From contig DIDT01000025.1 in the NCBI GenBank assembly GCA_002418285.1, positions 1 through 19,710 on the forward strand: DNA of 19,710 nucleotides, given 5' to 3'. The notes below the pieces were generated by a model, which was not told the origin of the DNA, did no database searches, and was given only the letters and a program-made list of their open reading frames with translations. Of this stretch, positions 7,147 through 14,405 are shown in pieces (within the stretch, counting starts at the first letter, position 1; each line of letters starts with the position of its first letter). This DNA is from Phycisphaerales bacterium UBA5793 (GTDB taxonomy: Bacteria; Planctomycetota; Phycisphaerae; Phycisphaerales; UBA5793). The translations under genes and the position numbers were made by a program.

Positions 7147-7183
7147 ACCCTTACCCGCGACAAATGCGGGTAAGGGTTTTTTG
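7147..7183 (+). terminator. Intrinsic terminator of the atp cluster
   Basis: CCCTTACCCGC (7148-7158) and GCGGGTAAGGG (7166-7176) form a perfect 11-bp stem (12 with the flanking A-T pair) with a 7-base loop. Six T residues follow at 7177-7182. It lies 71 bases after the atpA stop. This textbook structure shows that the transcript is meant to end after alpha. Confidence 0.93.
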
Positions 7184-7291
7184 TTGTCGAGGTGGAGGAG
7201 CAGGTTGTCCCGGAAAACGTGAATCCCGACATGCGAGGTGGCGAGAAATGTGTTATCTTGATAGCGTCACCTTGCACGCCAGGGACATGTG

Positions 7292-8200
7292 ATGGACGAA
7301 CCGAATCTCGAAAGCGCGGCGGGCGTCAAGATCTGCATCTACTGCGGTGAAGACTGCAGCGAACGGCCGCGCGTGCGGGACAGGCAGAACCGCTACGCGT
7401 GCATCAAGTGCGCGGAGCGCGCGTCGAAGAAGTGGAAGAAGCAGGGTCCGCTCGCGGAGACCCCTGATCCGGACATCGTCTTCGCTGTGGAGCCGGAGTT
7501 GCCCGAAGAAGTGGTGCCGGTGTATTGCCCGGTGTGTCTGCGGCAGATCGTAACGGGCAACAACATTTGCGTGCGGTGCAACTACGACCCGGACGTGGGG
7601 CTGACGGAAGATACGCTCGTCGGGCGCAAGGCGCTGGGGCCGGAAGGGCTGATCTGCGCCAAGTGCGGCTACAACCTGCGCGGGCTTAAGGCGATGCGCT
7701 GTCCAGAGTGCAACGAGCACATTCGGCCGCGCGCGATCAGCGAGAAGAAGGCGGGTCGATTCAAGGACGAGGCGACGCGCGACGCGTATCGCACGCCGAT
7801 GCTGATGCTGGGCGTGTCGATGGCGATTCTGCTGCCATGGATGGGCGCGGTGGCCGGCCCGACGGCAACAGGCGAGTTTCTGGTGCAGTTCGCCCTGAGC
7901 GTCGGGTTGGGATTGGTGGGACTCTACGTCTGCAGCCTGCTGTGGATGGGTTTCGATGCGCCGTGGCACCTCAATGCGCTGCGCCTTGGCGGCATCTACG
8001 CGGCGGTAGACCTGTGCGAGTTCGTCATCGCACAGGTGTTCGGCGGCTCGCTGCTGCTGCAACTGCTCGTCGCGGTGATCTTCCTGCGCGTGTACGCGGA
8101 GATGCTCGACCTGACGTGGATTGATGTGCTGGGGTTGTGGGTCGTGCTGATGATCATCAACGTGGGGATTGCGCTGGTTTTGTTTTCGGCGGGGTGGTGA
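7292..8200 (+). CDS. Triple zinc-ribbon, multi-TM membrane protein
   Basis: The function of this 302-residue protein is not known. The cytoplasmic-looking N-terminal half holds three four-cysteine knuckles: C15/C18 with C37/C40 (and C22), C79/C82 with C93/C96, and C122/C125 with C137/C140. The third reads CAKCGYNLRGL then RCPEC, a form I associate with many planctomycete membrane proteins. The C-terminal half has about four or five hydrophobic helices (roughly 169-189, 197-217, 232-250, 252-267, 278-299). The ATG at 7292 has AGGGA 6 bases upstream. A GTG one codon earlier is possible. It sits after the atp terminator and is probably transcribed separately. A metal-binding sensor or scaffold at the membrane is a guess. 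Confidence 0.75.
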   Translation: MDEPNLESAAGVKICIYCGEDCSERPRVRDRQNRYACIKCAERASKKWKKQGPLAETPDPDIVFAVEPELPEEVVPVYCPVCLRQIVTGNNICVRCNYDPDVGLTEDTLVGRKALGPEGLICAKCGYNLRGLKAMRCPECNEHIRPRAISEKKAGRFKDEATRDAYRTPMLMLGVSMAILLPWMGAVAGPTATGEFLVQFALSVGLGLVGLYVCSLLWMGFDAPWHLNALRLGGIYAAVDLCEFVIAQVFGGSLLLQLLVAVIFLRVYAEMLDLTWIDVLGLWVVLMIINVGIALVLFSAGW

Positions 8201-8334
8201 ATGGGGGATCTAAGACATGGAGCGTCCGGGGAGAACCAGTAGTCTTCCTCGGGGCGTGTTGACGATAGTACATCCGGTCAGCCGCATTGAGCGCTGAACG
8301 ACCCGCGGTTCGCACGCAGGAGATGCTCATCGTG

Positions 8335-9873
8335 ATGTACAGACTCTCGCCGAATCAGCCCCTGCATCATCCATTGTCTGCGAGGTGCCTGGCGATCGCC
8401 ATTGCGATGCTGATTATCGCGCCGGCGGTTTCCCGGGCCCAGGAGTCGTGGACCCAGACGCACAAACTCCTTGCCGAAGATGGTCGGCTGAACGCGTTTT
8501 TCGGTTGGCGTGTGGGGATGTCAGGCGAGTCGATCGTCATCTCGGCGCCACAGGATCACGAGAATGGTCTCTTCTCAGGCGCCGTTTACGTATTCGATCA
8601 CCACGGGATGCAATTGCGAAAGATCGCGGAACATCCTCCCCGAGTGGGAGGCAGGTTCGGCTGGACACTCGCGGCAGATGGCGATCGAGCCGTCGCCGCT
8701 GATCCTTATGGCGATTCATACGCGGAGCGAGGATCGGTTGTCGTGTTGGATGTAGCCACGGGCAAGACGTTGCGCCAACTCCGGTGCGCCAACCAGGATG
8801 ACCCCTTTCCGAATTTCTGCGCGATCGCCCTGCGCGGGCAGAGGGTCGTGATCGGATCTCCGGCCGGTGTTGGATCCAATAAATGGCCCGGTGCGGCGTA
8901 CGCCTTTGACATTGAAACGGGCGAGCAACTCCTGAGAATCATCGCCCCGGACGCCCGTGATGGGCAGGCGTTTGGCAGCGCGGTGGCGATCGGGGGCGAC
9001 AAGATCGCTGTCTCCGCATACTTTGACGAGACCGAAGGGCTTCGAACCGGGTCCGTGTATGTGTTTGACTTATCAACGGGCGCGTATCAGTACAAACTTC
9101 AGCCACCCGATCCTGTTGAAGAGATGTGCTTTGGCGATAGTCTGGCAGTTGCAGGCGATCGTCTGGTAGTCGGTGCGTATCACGACAATGTGAATGGCCC
9201 TCGTTCGGGTTCGGTCTACGTCTATGACCTGAATATGGGTCGCCAGCTTCGCAAGATCGCGCCTTCTGATGGAATCGAAGAGCAGAGCTTCGGCAGGGCG
9301 CTTGCGATCGACGGCCAGCGTCTGGTGGTTGGCGCGTTCTACGACGAGGACATGGGTTTTCGATCCGGATCGGTGTACCTGTATGACTTGTCCGCGTATG
9401 AACTGATCGCCAAACTCTCGGCGTCGGATGGTGAAGAGTTCGAGACATTTGGGAACGACGTCGCCATCCAAGGCGGACGGTTGATCATCGGGGCGCGTGC
9501 TTGCAACGACCTGGGATGGACCTCGGGTGCCGCGTACATCTTCGAGGCTGAGAATCTGCTTCGAGTTTCTCCTGACCCGCTCGTGGGAGGTGAAGCGGGA
9601 ACATTCAGTGTGTTCGGCGCACGTCCCGAGCAGCCGATCTGGTTGTTGTACTCGTTACGTGGAGTGGGGTCGACGCACATTCCACAATTGAATGTGACGG
9701 CCGATCTGAGCCTGCCACGACTTGGATGCGAGCCCGGGTTGACGGACCAGTCTGGTGATTGGGCGACCACATCGGTACTGCCGCGCGTCGTAGGGACGAC
9801 CAGCGTGTGGTTCCAGGCGGTGCAGCGCGAGAACAAGACGAATGTGGCGACGATGCAGATCACACCCGAGTAG
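8335..9873 (+). CDS. Exported FG-GAP-like seven-bladed propeller protein
   Basis: This protein of about 512 residues has a signal peptide (hydrophobic core about 18-31, then AVSRAQES). Seven repeats follow, beginning at F56, F108, F161, F213, F266, F319 and F372, a spacing of 52-53 residues. Each follows the plan 'FG-x-A-x-x-G-x-R-VVG', an acidic turn, then 'SGSVYVYD', as in FG-GAP/integrin-alpha-like propellers. Seven copies would close one propeller. The tail (about 405-512, with 'LLYSLRGVGSTHIPQLNV' and a WFQA motif) looks like a separate beta domain I associate with planctomycete secreted proteins. AGGAG at 8318-8322 lies 9 bases before a GTG at 8332 and 12 before the ATG at 8335. Either may be used. 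Function is unknown, and surface adhesion or matrix binding is inference. Confidence 0.8.
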   Translation: MYRLSPNQPLHHPLSARCLAIAIAMLIIAPAVSRAQESWTQTHKLLAEDGRLNAFFGWRVGMSGESIVISAPQDHENGLFSGAVYVFDHHGMQLRKIAEHPPRVGGRFGWTLAADGDRAVAADPYGDSYAERGSVVVLDVATGKTLRQLRCANQDDPFPNFCAIALRGQRVVIGSPAGVGSNKWPGAAYAFDIETGEQLLRIIAPDARDGQAFGSAVAIGGDKIAVSAYFDETEGLRTGSVYVFDLSTGAYQYKLQPPDPVEEMCFGDSLAVAGDRLVVGAYHDNVNGPRSGSVYVYDLNMGRQLRKIAPSDGIEEQSFGRALAIDGQRLVVGAFYDEDMGFRSGSVYLYDLSAYELIAKLSASDGEEFETFGNDVAIQGGRLIIGARACNDLGWTSGAAYIFEAENLLRVSPDPLVGGEAGTFSVFGARPEQPIWLLYSLRGVGSTHIPQLNVTADLSLPRLGCEPGLTDQSGDWATTSVLPRVVGTTSVWFQAVQRENKTNVATMQITPE

Positions 9874-9878
9874 TCTGC

Positions 9879-10790
9879 TCAGCGCGCCAGCAGCGCAACG
9901 GCAAGTTCAGCCGCCAGCGCGGCGTTGGACTCAAGCAGCGCGAGATTGGCCTGCATGGCGCGGCCGGCGGTGGATTGAGCGACGGCGCTGAGCAGAAACG
10001 GCGTGAGGGCTTGGCCGCGGATGCGCTGCGCCGCGGCTTGCTGCACCGCGTGGTTCACCACGTTATTCATCTCGTCTTGATCGATGGCCGCCGCCGCCGG
10101 CGCCGGATTGGCGAGGAGAATGCCTGACGTGCGACGAAGTCCGCGCCAGTGCGTATCGCAGACGCGCGCGACTTGTTTGACATCATCGACACGATGCGGC
10201 ACACGATGTTCATCCGAGCCGCGCGCGTAGAACTGCGGGAAGCGGTCGGTCTGGTAGCCGAGCACGGGAATGCCGAGCGTTTCGAGATGCTCCAGCGTGG
10301 CGGGGATGTCCAGAATGGCCTTGGCGCCACTGCACACGACGCAGCAGGGGGTGTTGGCGATCTCGCGCGGGTCGGCGGAGATGTCGGCGTTTGCTTGCCA
10401 GTCGCGATGCACGCCGCCGATGCCGCCGGTGGCGAAGACGCGCAGGCCAACGTTTCGACAGACGGCGAGCGTACCGGCGACGGTGAGACCGGCGGATCCG
10501 CCCCGCGACATGATCGGTGCCAGGTCGCGCGCGGAGGCCTTGGCGACATCGTCGCGCGTGGCGAGTTGTTCGAGTTGAGTGTCGCTCAAACCGACGACGA
10601 GTTGGCCGTCGAGGATGCCAATGACGGCTGGAACGGCGCCGCTCTCCCGCACCGCTCGTTGCATGGCATGCACGGCCTCAAGGCTGGTCGGGTGCGGCAG
10701 GCCGTGGGTGAGGACGGCGGTTTCCAGCGCGACGATCGGCTGCGCGGCGCGCATGGCTTGACGGACTTCATCGCGGCCGAAGGTGTGCAT
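9879..10790 (-). CDS. psuG: Pseudouridine-5'-phosphate glycosidase
   Basis: PsuG cleaves pseudouridine 5'-phosphate to uracil and ribose 5-phosphate (working in reverse of C-C bond formation), in pseudouridine salvage. The 303 residues align with E. coli PsuG throughout. The catalytic lysine is K157 in 'VVCSGAKAILDI'. Other active-site positions are E23 (VALETAV), K84 and D136 or nearby in ADISAD, and the hallmark FATGGIGGVHR is at 119-129. The ATG at 10790 is preferred. An in-frame TTG at 10808 would add six residues, and neither has a clear ribosome site. The gene lies 31 bases after the helicase stop, so co-transcription is likely. Its stop is only 5 bases from the stop of the convergent propeller gene. 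The usual partner kinase PsuK is not in the window. Confidence 0.95.
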   Translation of the reverse strand: MHTFGRDEVRQAMRAAQPIVALETAVLTHGLPHPTSLEAVHAMQRAVRESGAVPAVIGILDGQLVVGLSDTQLEQLATRDDVAKASARDLAPIMSRGGSAGLTVAGTLAVCRNVGLRVFATGGIGGVHRDWQANADISADPREIANTPCCVVCSGAKAILDIPATLEHLETLGIPVLGYQTDRFPQFYARGSDEHRVPHRVDDVKQVARVCDTHWRGLRRTSGILLANPAPAAAAIDQDEMNNVVNHAVQQAAAQRIRGQALTPFLLSAVAQSTAGRAMQANLALLESNAALAAELAVALLAR

Positions 10791-10821
10791 AAGGGATCGT
10801 ATCGCCAAGCTGCGGAGGGCG

Positions 10822-12171
10822 TTATCTTCCGCGGCGTGTCTTCATGCGCCCGCCGAGGCGGCGCTTGGGCGGGCCGGAGGGAACGACGCCGCCGGGGAAC
10901 TTCTCCGGATCGATATTGTCCTCGTTCTTCTCCCACACGGCTTCGGGGCCGGAGGCGCGGCTGTTGGGCGTGTCATCCGGCAGCGGTTCCTTGCGCATCT
11001 CCGCTCGCTTGTCTTCCGGGATCGGGCCGGGTGTGAAGTCGGGGTAGTCGAGTTCGGCGATCTCGATGTTGGCGAGCAATTCGATGGCCGTGAGCAGCTT
11101 GCCCTGGTCGGCGCTGACGAAGCTCCACGCCACGCCGCTCTGCCCCGCGCGGGCCGTGCGGCCGATGCGGTGAATGTATACCTCGGGATCTTCGGGCAGA
11201 TCGTAGTTGATGACGTGCGAGATGCCCGACACATCCAGCCCGCGCGCTGCAAGATCAGAGGCAACGACGACGCTGAGGTGCCCGCTGCGCAATTTGCGGA
11301 CGATCGAGTTGCGCTTGGATTGCGGCATGTCGCCGTGCAGCGAATGAACTTCGATTCCGTGCTTGCCAAGGTGCTGCGCCAGTCGATCGACGGTGTCCTT
11401 GGTGCGACAGAACACGAGAGTGAGATCAGGCTCCTCGTGCTTGAGCAGGTGCAGCAGCAGAGCGCGCTTGTCCCACGGAGCGACGCTGATGTATTTCTGA
11501 TCCACCTGGCGAACCGTGAGTGCGCCTTCGGAGGTGACGATCTTGACCGGATCGTCCATGTACTTGCGCGAGAGGGTTTCGATCTCCTCGGTGATGGTCG
11601 CGCTCACAAAGACGAACTGCGCGGGCCGCTTGACGCCGCCGAGGATCTTGCGGATGTCTTCGCGGAAACCGATGTCGAGCATGCGATCGACTTCGTCGAG
11701 GACGACGCGCTTGATGTTGGCATAGGAGAGAACGCCGCGGTTATGCAGGTCCATGACACGGCCGGGTGTGCCGACGATGAGGTTGGGCTGCTTCTTCTCG
11801 AACTCGCCGATCTGGCTGCTGAGGCGCTGCCCGCCGTAGATGGGTTGCGAGCGGATGGGGGTGTAGCGGCCGAGCTTTTTGATTTCGCTGTCCACCTGCA
11901 TGGCCAGTTCGCGGGTGGGCACGAGAATCAGCGCCTGGCTGGGGATCTTGGGATCACCCATGTGCAGGAGCGGCAGGCCAAAGGCGGCCGTCTTGCCGGT
12001 GCCAGTGCGGGCCTGGCCAAGGACGTCTTTGCCGGCGAGGATGGGCGGGATGATCTGGGCCTGGATCTCGGTGGGCTGCTCGTAACCGGCTTCGGCCACA
12101 CCGCGGCAGACGCTGCCGCGCAGTCCGAGGTCCGAGAATGGGGTATGGACGGTCTGGGTTTGCTCAGTCAT
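10822..12171 (-). CDS. DEAD-box-family ATP-dependent RNA helicase
   Basis: The protein has 449 residues. The RecA-like domain 1 carries the Q motif (about 33-41), ARTGTGKT (54-61), PTRELA, TPGR (135-138), the Walker B motif DEVD (159-162) and SAT (190-192). Domain 2 carries LVFCRTK, ASDLAARGLDV (304-314) and HRIGRTARAG (334-343). The tail is Pro/Gly/Arg-rich and ends KRRLGGRMKTRRGR, a likely RNA-binding extension. Motif II reads DEVD where the family normally has DEAD. The ATG at 12171 is chosen because the N-terminus 'MTEQTQTVHTPFSDLGL' fits the RhlE-like pattern. Extension to 12360 would overlap the divergent alr gene. It is similar to RhlE/CsdA-type helicases, but the exact orthologue is not assigned. 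Confidence 0.93.
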   Translation of the reverse strand: MTEQTQTVHTPFSDLGLRGSVCRGVAEAGYEQPTEIQAQIIPPILAGKDVLGQARTGTGKTAAFGLPLLHMGDPKIPSQALILVPTRELAMQVDSEIKKLGRYTPIRSQPIYGGQRLSSQIGEFEKKQPNLIVGTPGRVMDLHNRGVLSYANIKRVVLDEVDRMLDIGFREDIRKILGGVKRPAQFVFVSATITEEIETLSRKYMDDPVKIVTSEGALTVRQVDQKYISVAPWDKRALLLHLLKHEEPDLTLVFCRTKDTVDRLAQHLGKHGIEVHSLHGDMPQSKRNSIVRKLRSGHLSVVVASDLAARGLDVSGISHVINYDLPEDPEVYIHRIGRTARAGQSGVAWSFVSADQGKLLTAIELLANIEIAELDYPDFTPGPIPEDKRAEMRKEPLPDDTPNSRASGPEAVWEKNEDNIDPEKFPGGVVPSGPPKRRLGGRMKTRRGR

Positions 12172-12298
12172 CTGTGCGGTCTTACTCTCGAAAAGCCTCA
12201 CGAACACCACGCTCGGGGGGCGGCGGAGGCCTGTTCGAGGCGGCAGAGCCCGGTCTGGAACCAGTGGCCCTGAGAATGCTTGATGATAGAACCCCGCG
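12172..12298. promoter_or_regulatory. Divergent promoter region, helicase / alr
   Basis: These 127 bases lie between the start codons of two divergent genes and should hold both promoters. I see only weak candidates, such as TGATAG about 12 bases before the alr ATG, and no convincing -35/-10 pair or operator. Confidence 0.3.
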
Positions 12299-13582
12299 AT
12301 GTACGATACAAGTGAGCGGATCCCGCCACGCCTGACCCAACCTAAGGCCCACTTGTCCATCGCCAGCGAAATCCAGGTTGATCTTCAACGCCTCGCGCTC
12401 AACGTGGGCGTCATTCGCCGCTTGATCGGCCGCGAAGTCGAGTTGTGTTGCGTGATCAAGGCGGATGCCTACGGCCTCGGCGCCGGGCGCATCGCGCGGT
12501 GGATGGATCACCTGCCCATCGACCTGCTGGCGGTCTACACCCTCGACCAGGCCGAGCAACTGTGCAAGGCCAACATCGCCAAGCCGATTCTCGTGCTCAT
12601 GCCGATCCACGATGTGCCGCGCCCCGGACCGGTTTATCGCGCGGTGGTCTCGGGTCGGATGCACTTTGTCGTGCACGATCTGGCGCATCTCAACCATCTC
12701 ATCGCGCTGGCAGACAGCATCGGCTGCCGCCTGCCGATTCACATCGAAGTTGATACGGGTATGAGTCGCGGCGGAGCCAACGTCGCGGACGTGCGCGAGA
12801 TGCTCGAGCGCGTCGCCGGCACGCGCGCTGTTGAACTGCACGGCTTCTTTACGCACTTCTCCAGCGCTGAAAGCGACGATCGCGCGACCAGTGCGCAGCT
12901 CGCCGCATTCAACGCGCTGGTCGCTGAGCTGGGTCCGCTCATTCCAGAGTCCTGCCGCCTGCACGCCGCGAGCACGCACGCAATGCTCCGCGACCCGAAG
13001 TATCATCTCGACATGGTGCGCATCGGCCTGGGGTGGACGGGGTTCGGCCCTGAAGTGCTGCGCAATGAAGTGCATCTCGCCGCGGGTGATGCGCTCCAGC
13101 CGATTGTGACGTGGACAAGCCGGCTCGTGCACACGAAGTGGATCGAGCCCGGTACGACGGTCGGCTACGGCCGAATGTGGGCCGCCGCTCGCCGCACGCG
13201 CGTGGGACTGGTGCCGGTCGGCTATGCCGATGGTTATCCGGTCGCACTGTCCAACAAGGCGGTCGTGCGCGTACGGGTTGGCACGGCGTGGCACGAAGCG
13301 CCGGTCATCGGCCGGGTGAGCATGGATCAACTGACGATCGATCTGACCGATCTTGCACCCGCCGCAGGTGTGGGGGCGGTCGTGGAGTTGATCGGCGCTG
13401 ATCCGGCCGCCGGCAACCACCTGCCGACGCTGGCCGCGCTGGCGAATCTGCAGCCTTACATGCTGCTGTGCGGCCTGTCGCCTCGGATCAGCCGGGTTTA
13501 CCGGAACCAGATCATGCCCAAGCCGCAGGTCGAGGCCCCGAGCCAGCCCGCACAGTCGGCCCGCCCCGCCGCCGGCGCGTGA
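12299..13582 (+). CDS. alr: Alanine racemase
   Basis: Alr is a PLP enzyme that makes D-alanine for peptidoglycan. The 427 residues include the PLP lysine K54 in VIKADAYGLG. The opposite-face catalytic tyrosine is Y290 in GTTVGYGRMW. The pyridine-nitrogen arginine is R241 in MVRIGLG, and the C-terminal GRVSMDQLTID (338-348) is also present. The protein is longer than usual (about 360-390) because of roughly 20 extra N-terminal residues and a Pro/Ala-rich tail (about 406-427). The ATG at 12299 lacks a clear Shine-Dalgarno sequence. A start nearer residue 20 (MS/IASEIQVDLQ) cannot be excluded, but no better initiator is visible. The gene is probably transcribed alone or with the following small gene. 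Confidence 0.94.
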   Translation: MYDTSERIPPRLTQPKAHLSIASEIQVDLQRLALNVGVIRRLIGREVELCCVIKADAYGLGAGRIARWMDHLPIDLLAVYTLDQAEQLCKANIAKPILVLMPIHDVPRPGPVYRAVVSGRMHFVVHDLAHLNHLIALADSIGCRLPIHIEVDTGMSRGGANVADVREMLERVAGTRAVELHGFFTHFSSAESDDRATSAQLAAFNALVAELGPLIPESCRLHAASTHAMLRDPKYHLDMVRIGLGWTGFGPEVLRNEVHLAAGDALQPIVTWTSRLVHTKWIEPGTTVGYGRMWAAARRTRVGLVPVGYADGYPVALSNKAVVRVRVGTAWHEAPVIGRVSMDQLTIDLTDLAPAAGVGAVVELIGADPAAGNHLPTLAALANLQPYMLLCGLSPRISRVYRNQIMPKPQVEAPSQPAQSARPAAGA

Positions 13583-13621
13583 CGCGGCGATTATCTTACT
13601 GACTTCAATGTCCGATCTCAC

Positions 13622-13660
13622 AAGCGGCGCCATGCCCGCAGTGCTGCCAGCGCCTGCTTT
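13622..13660 (+). terminator. Possible weak terminator after alr
   Basis: AAGC-GGCGC (13622-13630) pairs with GCGCC-T-GCTT (13650-13659), giving nine pairs with one bulged T and a 19-base loop. Only three T residues end the right side. It sits about 40 bases past the alr stop and before the next gene's ribosome site. The long loop and short T-run make this a weak candidate. Confidence 0.25.
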
Positions 13661-13714
13661 GTGAGGCGAGCGAGAATAAACGTACCAGGTTCGTTTTGTT
13701 CGGTGGAGCGAGAC

Positions 13715-14200
13715 GTGTTCAAACGCATGGGTGAACTGCTGGTGGAATGCGGCGAACTGACGCCCGAGCAACTCAAGGGCATCCTCGCCGAGCAGCAGCG
13801 CTCGTACCGACCCTTCGGCCAGATTGCGTCTAAGCATTTCCATGTGCCCACCGAAGCGATCTGGAATGCGTGGGCGTTGCAGTATGCGCGGTTCTGTCCG
13901 CGCGTGGAACTGTCATGCGAGCCGCGCGAAGCGCAAGCCCTGGCGAACCTGAGTGCGGGCAATGCATGGAACCATCGCCTGCTGCCGCTTCGCTGGAACG
14001 ACGGCGATCTCGTACTCGTGACCTGCGTGAGCCGGCTGGCCCGCGCGCTGCAGTTTGTGGATGAACACATCGAGACGGCGACCATCGTGTGGCTGACCGA
14101 CAGCATTCACGCACTCGAAGACGCCCTGCGCGCTGCGTATCCGAACTGCGACCGCCAGCAGCCCGCCCGCCGCCACGCCCCGCGCGTGGATGTGGCGTAG
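13715..14200 (+). CDS. Stand-alone GspE/MshE N-terminal-domain-like protein
   Basis: The protein is 161 residues. The N-terminal 'MGELLVECGELTPEQLKG' (from residue 5) followed by a Gln-rich helix resembles the MshEN/T2SSE_N domain. That domain precedes the ATPase core of type II secretion and type IV pilus motors and in some cases binds c-di-GMP. The later segment 'HRLLPLRWNDGDLVLVTC' matches the second half of the same domain. No ATPase domain follows: the protein ends in a basic His/Arg-rich tail. The GTG at 13715 has GGAG 6 bases upstream and is favoured over GTG at 13661 and ATG at 13727. No secretion or pilus genes flank it. A regulator or decoy of such a motor, or an independent ligand-binding module, is inference. 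Confidence 0.65.
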   Translation: MFKRMGELLVECGELTPEQLKGILAEQQRSYRPFGQIASKHFHVPTEAIWNAWALQYARFCPRVELSCEPREAQALANLSAGNAWNHRLLPLRWNDGDLVLVTCVSRLARALQFVDEHIETATIVWLTDSIHALEDALRAAYPNCDRQQPARRHAPRVDVA

Positions 14201-14224
14201 AACGCGACGCGCTAGTGTCATGAA

Positions 14225-14341
14225 GGAACCGAGCCCTGGCCGTGAGGGAGGGTGTTGGACGCCCACCGGCCTTCGCATGCGCGGTCAGCCATTTCGCGCG
14301 CCAATTGTCCAAGACCCGTGCTGACGCGTGGGGCTCAGATC
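14225..14341 (+). repeat. 117-bp dispersed element, copy 1
   Basis: It begins GGAACCGAGCCC and runs to GGGGCTCAGATC. It matches copy 2 (17430-17546) ungapped, with 9 differences in 117 by my count. The right terminal repeat has decayed, so the ends no longer pair fully. It lies 24 bases after the previous gene's stop. The shared core includes CGTGAGGGAGGG near the left end and CCCGTGCTGACGCGTGGGG near the right. Confidence 0.85.
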
Positions 14342-14405
14342 GACCTGTCCCAAATCGGTGCACGGCGAGACTTGCCACGGCCCCGCGCGGCCCCTCTCAT
14401 CTCCC

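Noticed and set aside
10783..10800. A reading frame starting MCIRDR, like the peptide produced by Nextera adapter read-through
   Set aside because: The DNA is GTGTGCATAAGGGATCGT, which differs from the transposase adapter at several positions. It is the complement of the psuG start region, so it is genuine sequence.
10783..12273. A 496-codon plus-strand open frame opposite the helicase
   Set aside because: It is a shadow frame: all helicase motifs are on the minus strand, and the plus-strand product has biased Ala/Asp/Val composition without motifs.
12172..12360. N-terminal extension of the helicase to 12360
   Set aside because: The extra 63 residues show no helicase-family similarity and would overlap the start of divergent alr. 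ATG at 12171 gives the expected N-terminus.
12182..13843. A 553-codon minus-strand open frame opposite alr
   Set aside because: The translated product is His/Arg-rich with no recognisable domain. The plus strand encodes a clear alanine racemase, and long antisense frames are expected at this G+C content.
14328..14405. Upstream starts for paralogue 1 (14328), and likewise 17523 for paralogue 3 and 19247 for queD
   Set aside because: All three lie inside copies of the same non-coding repeat, at the equivalent GTG of GTGCTGACGCGTGG or nearby. The open frame there is incidental.
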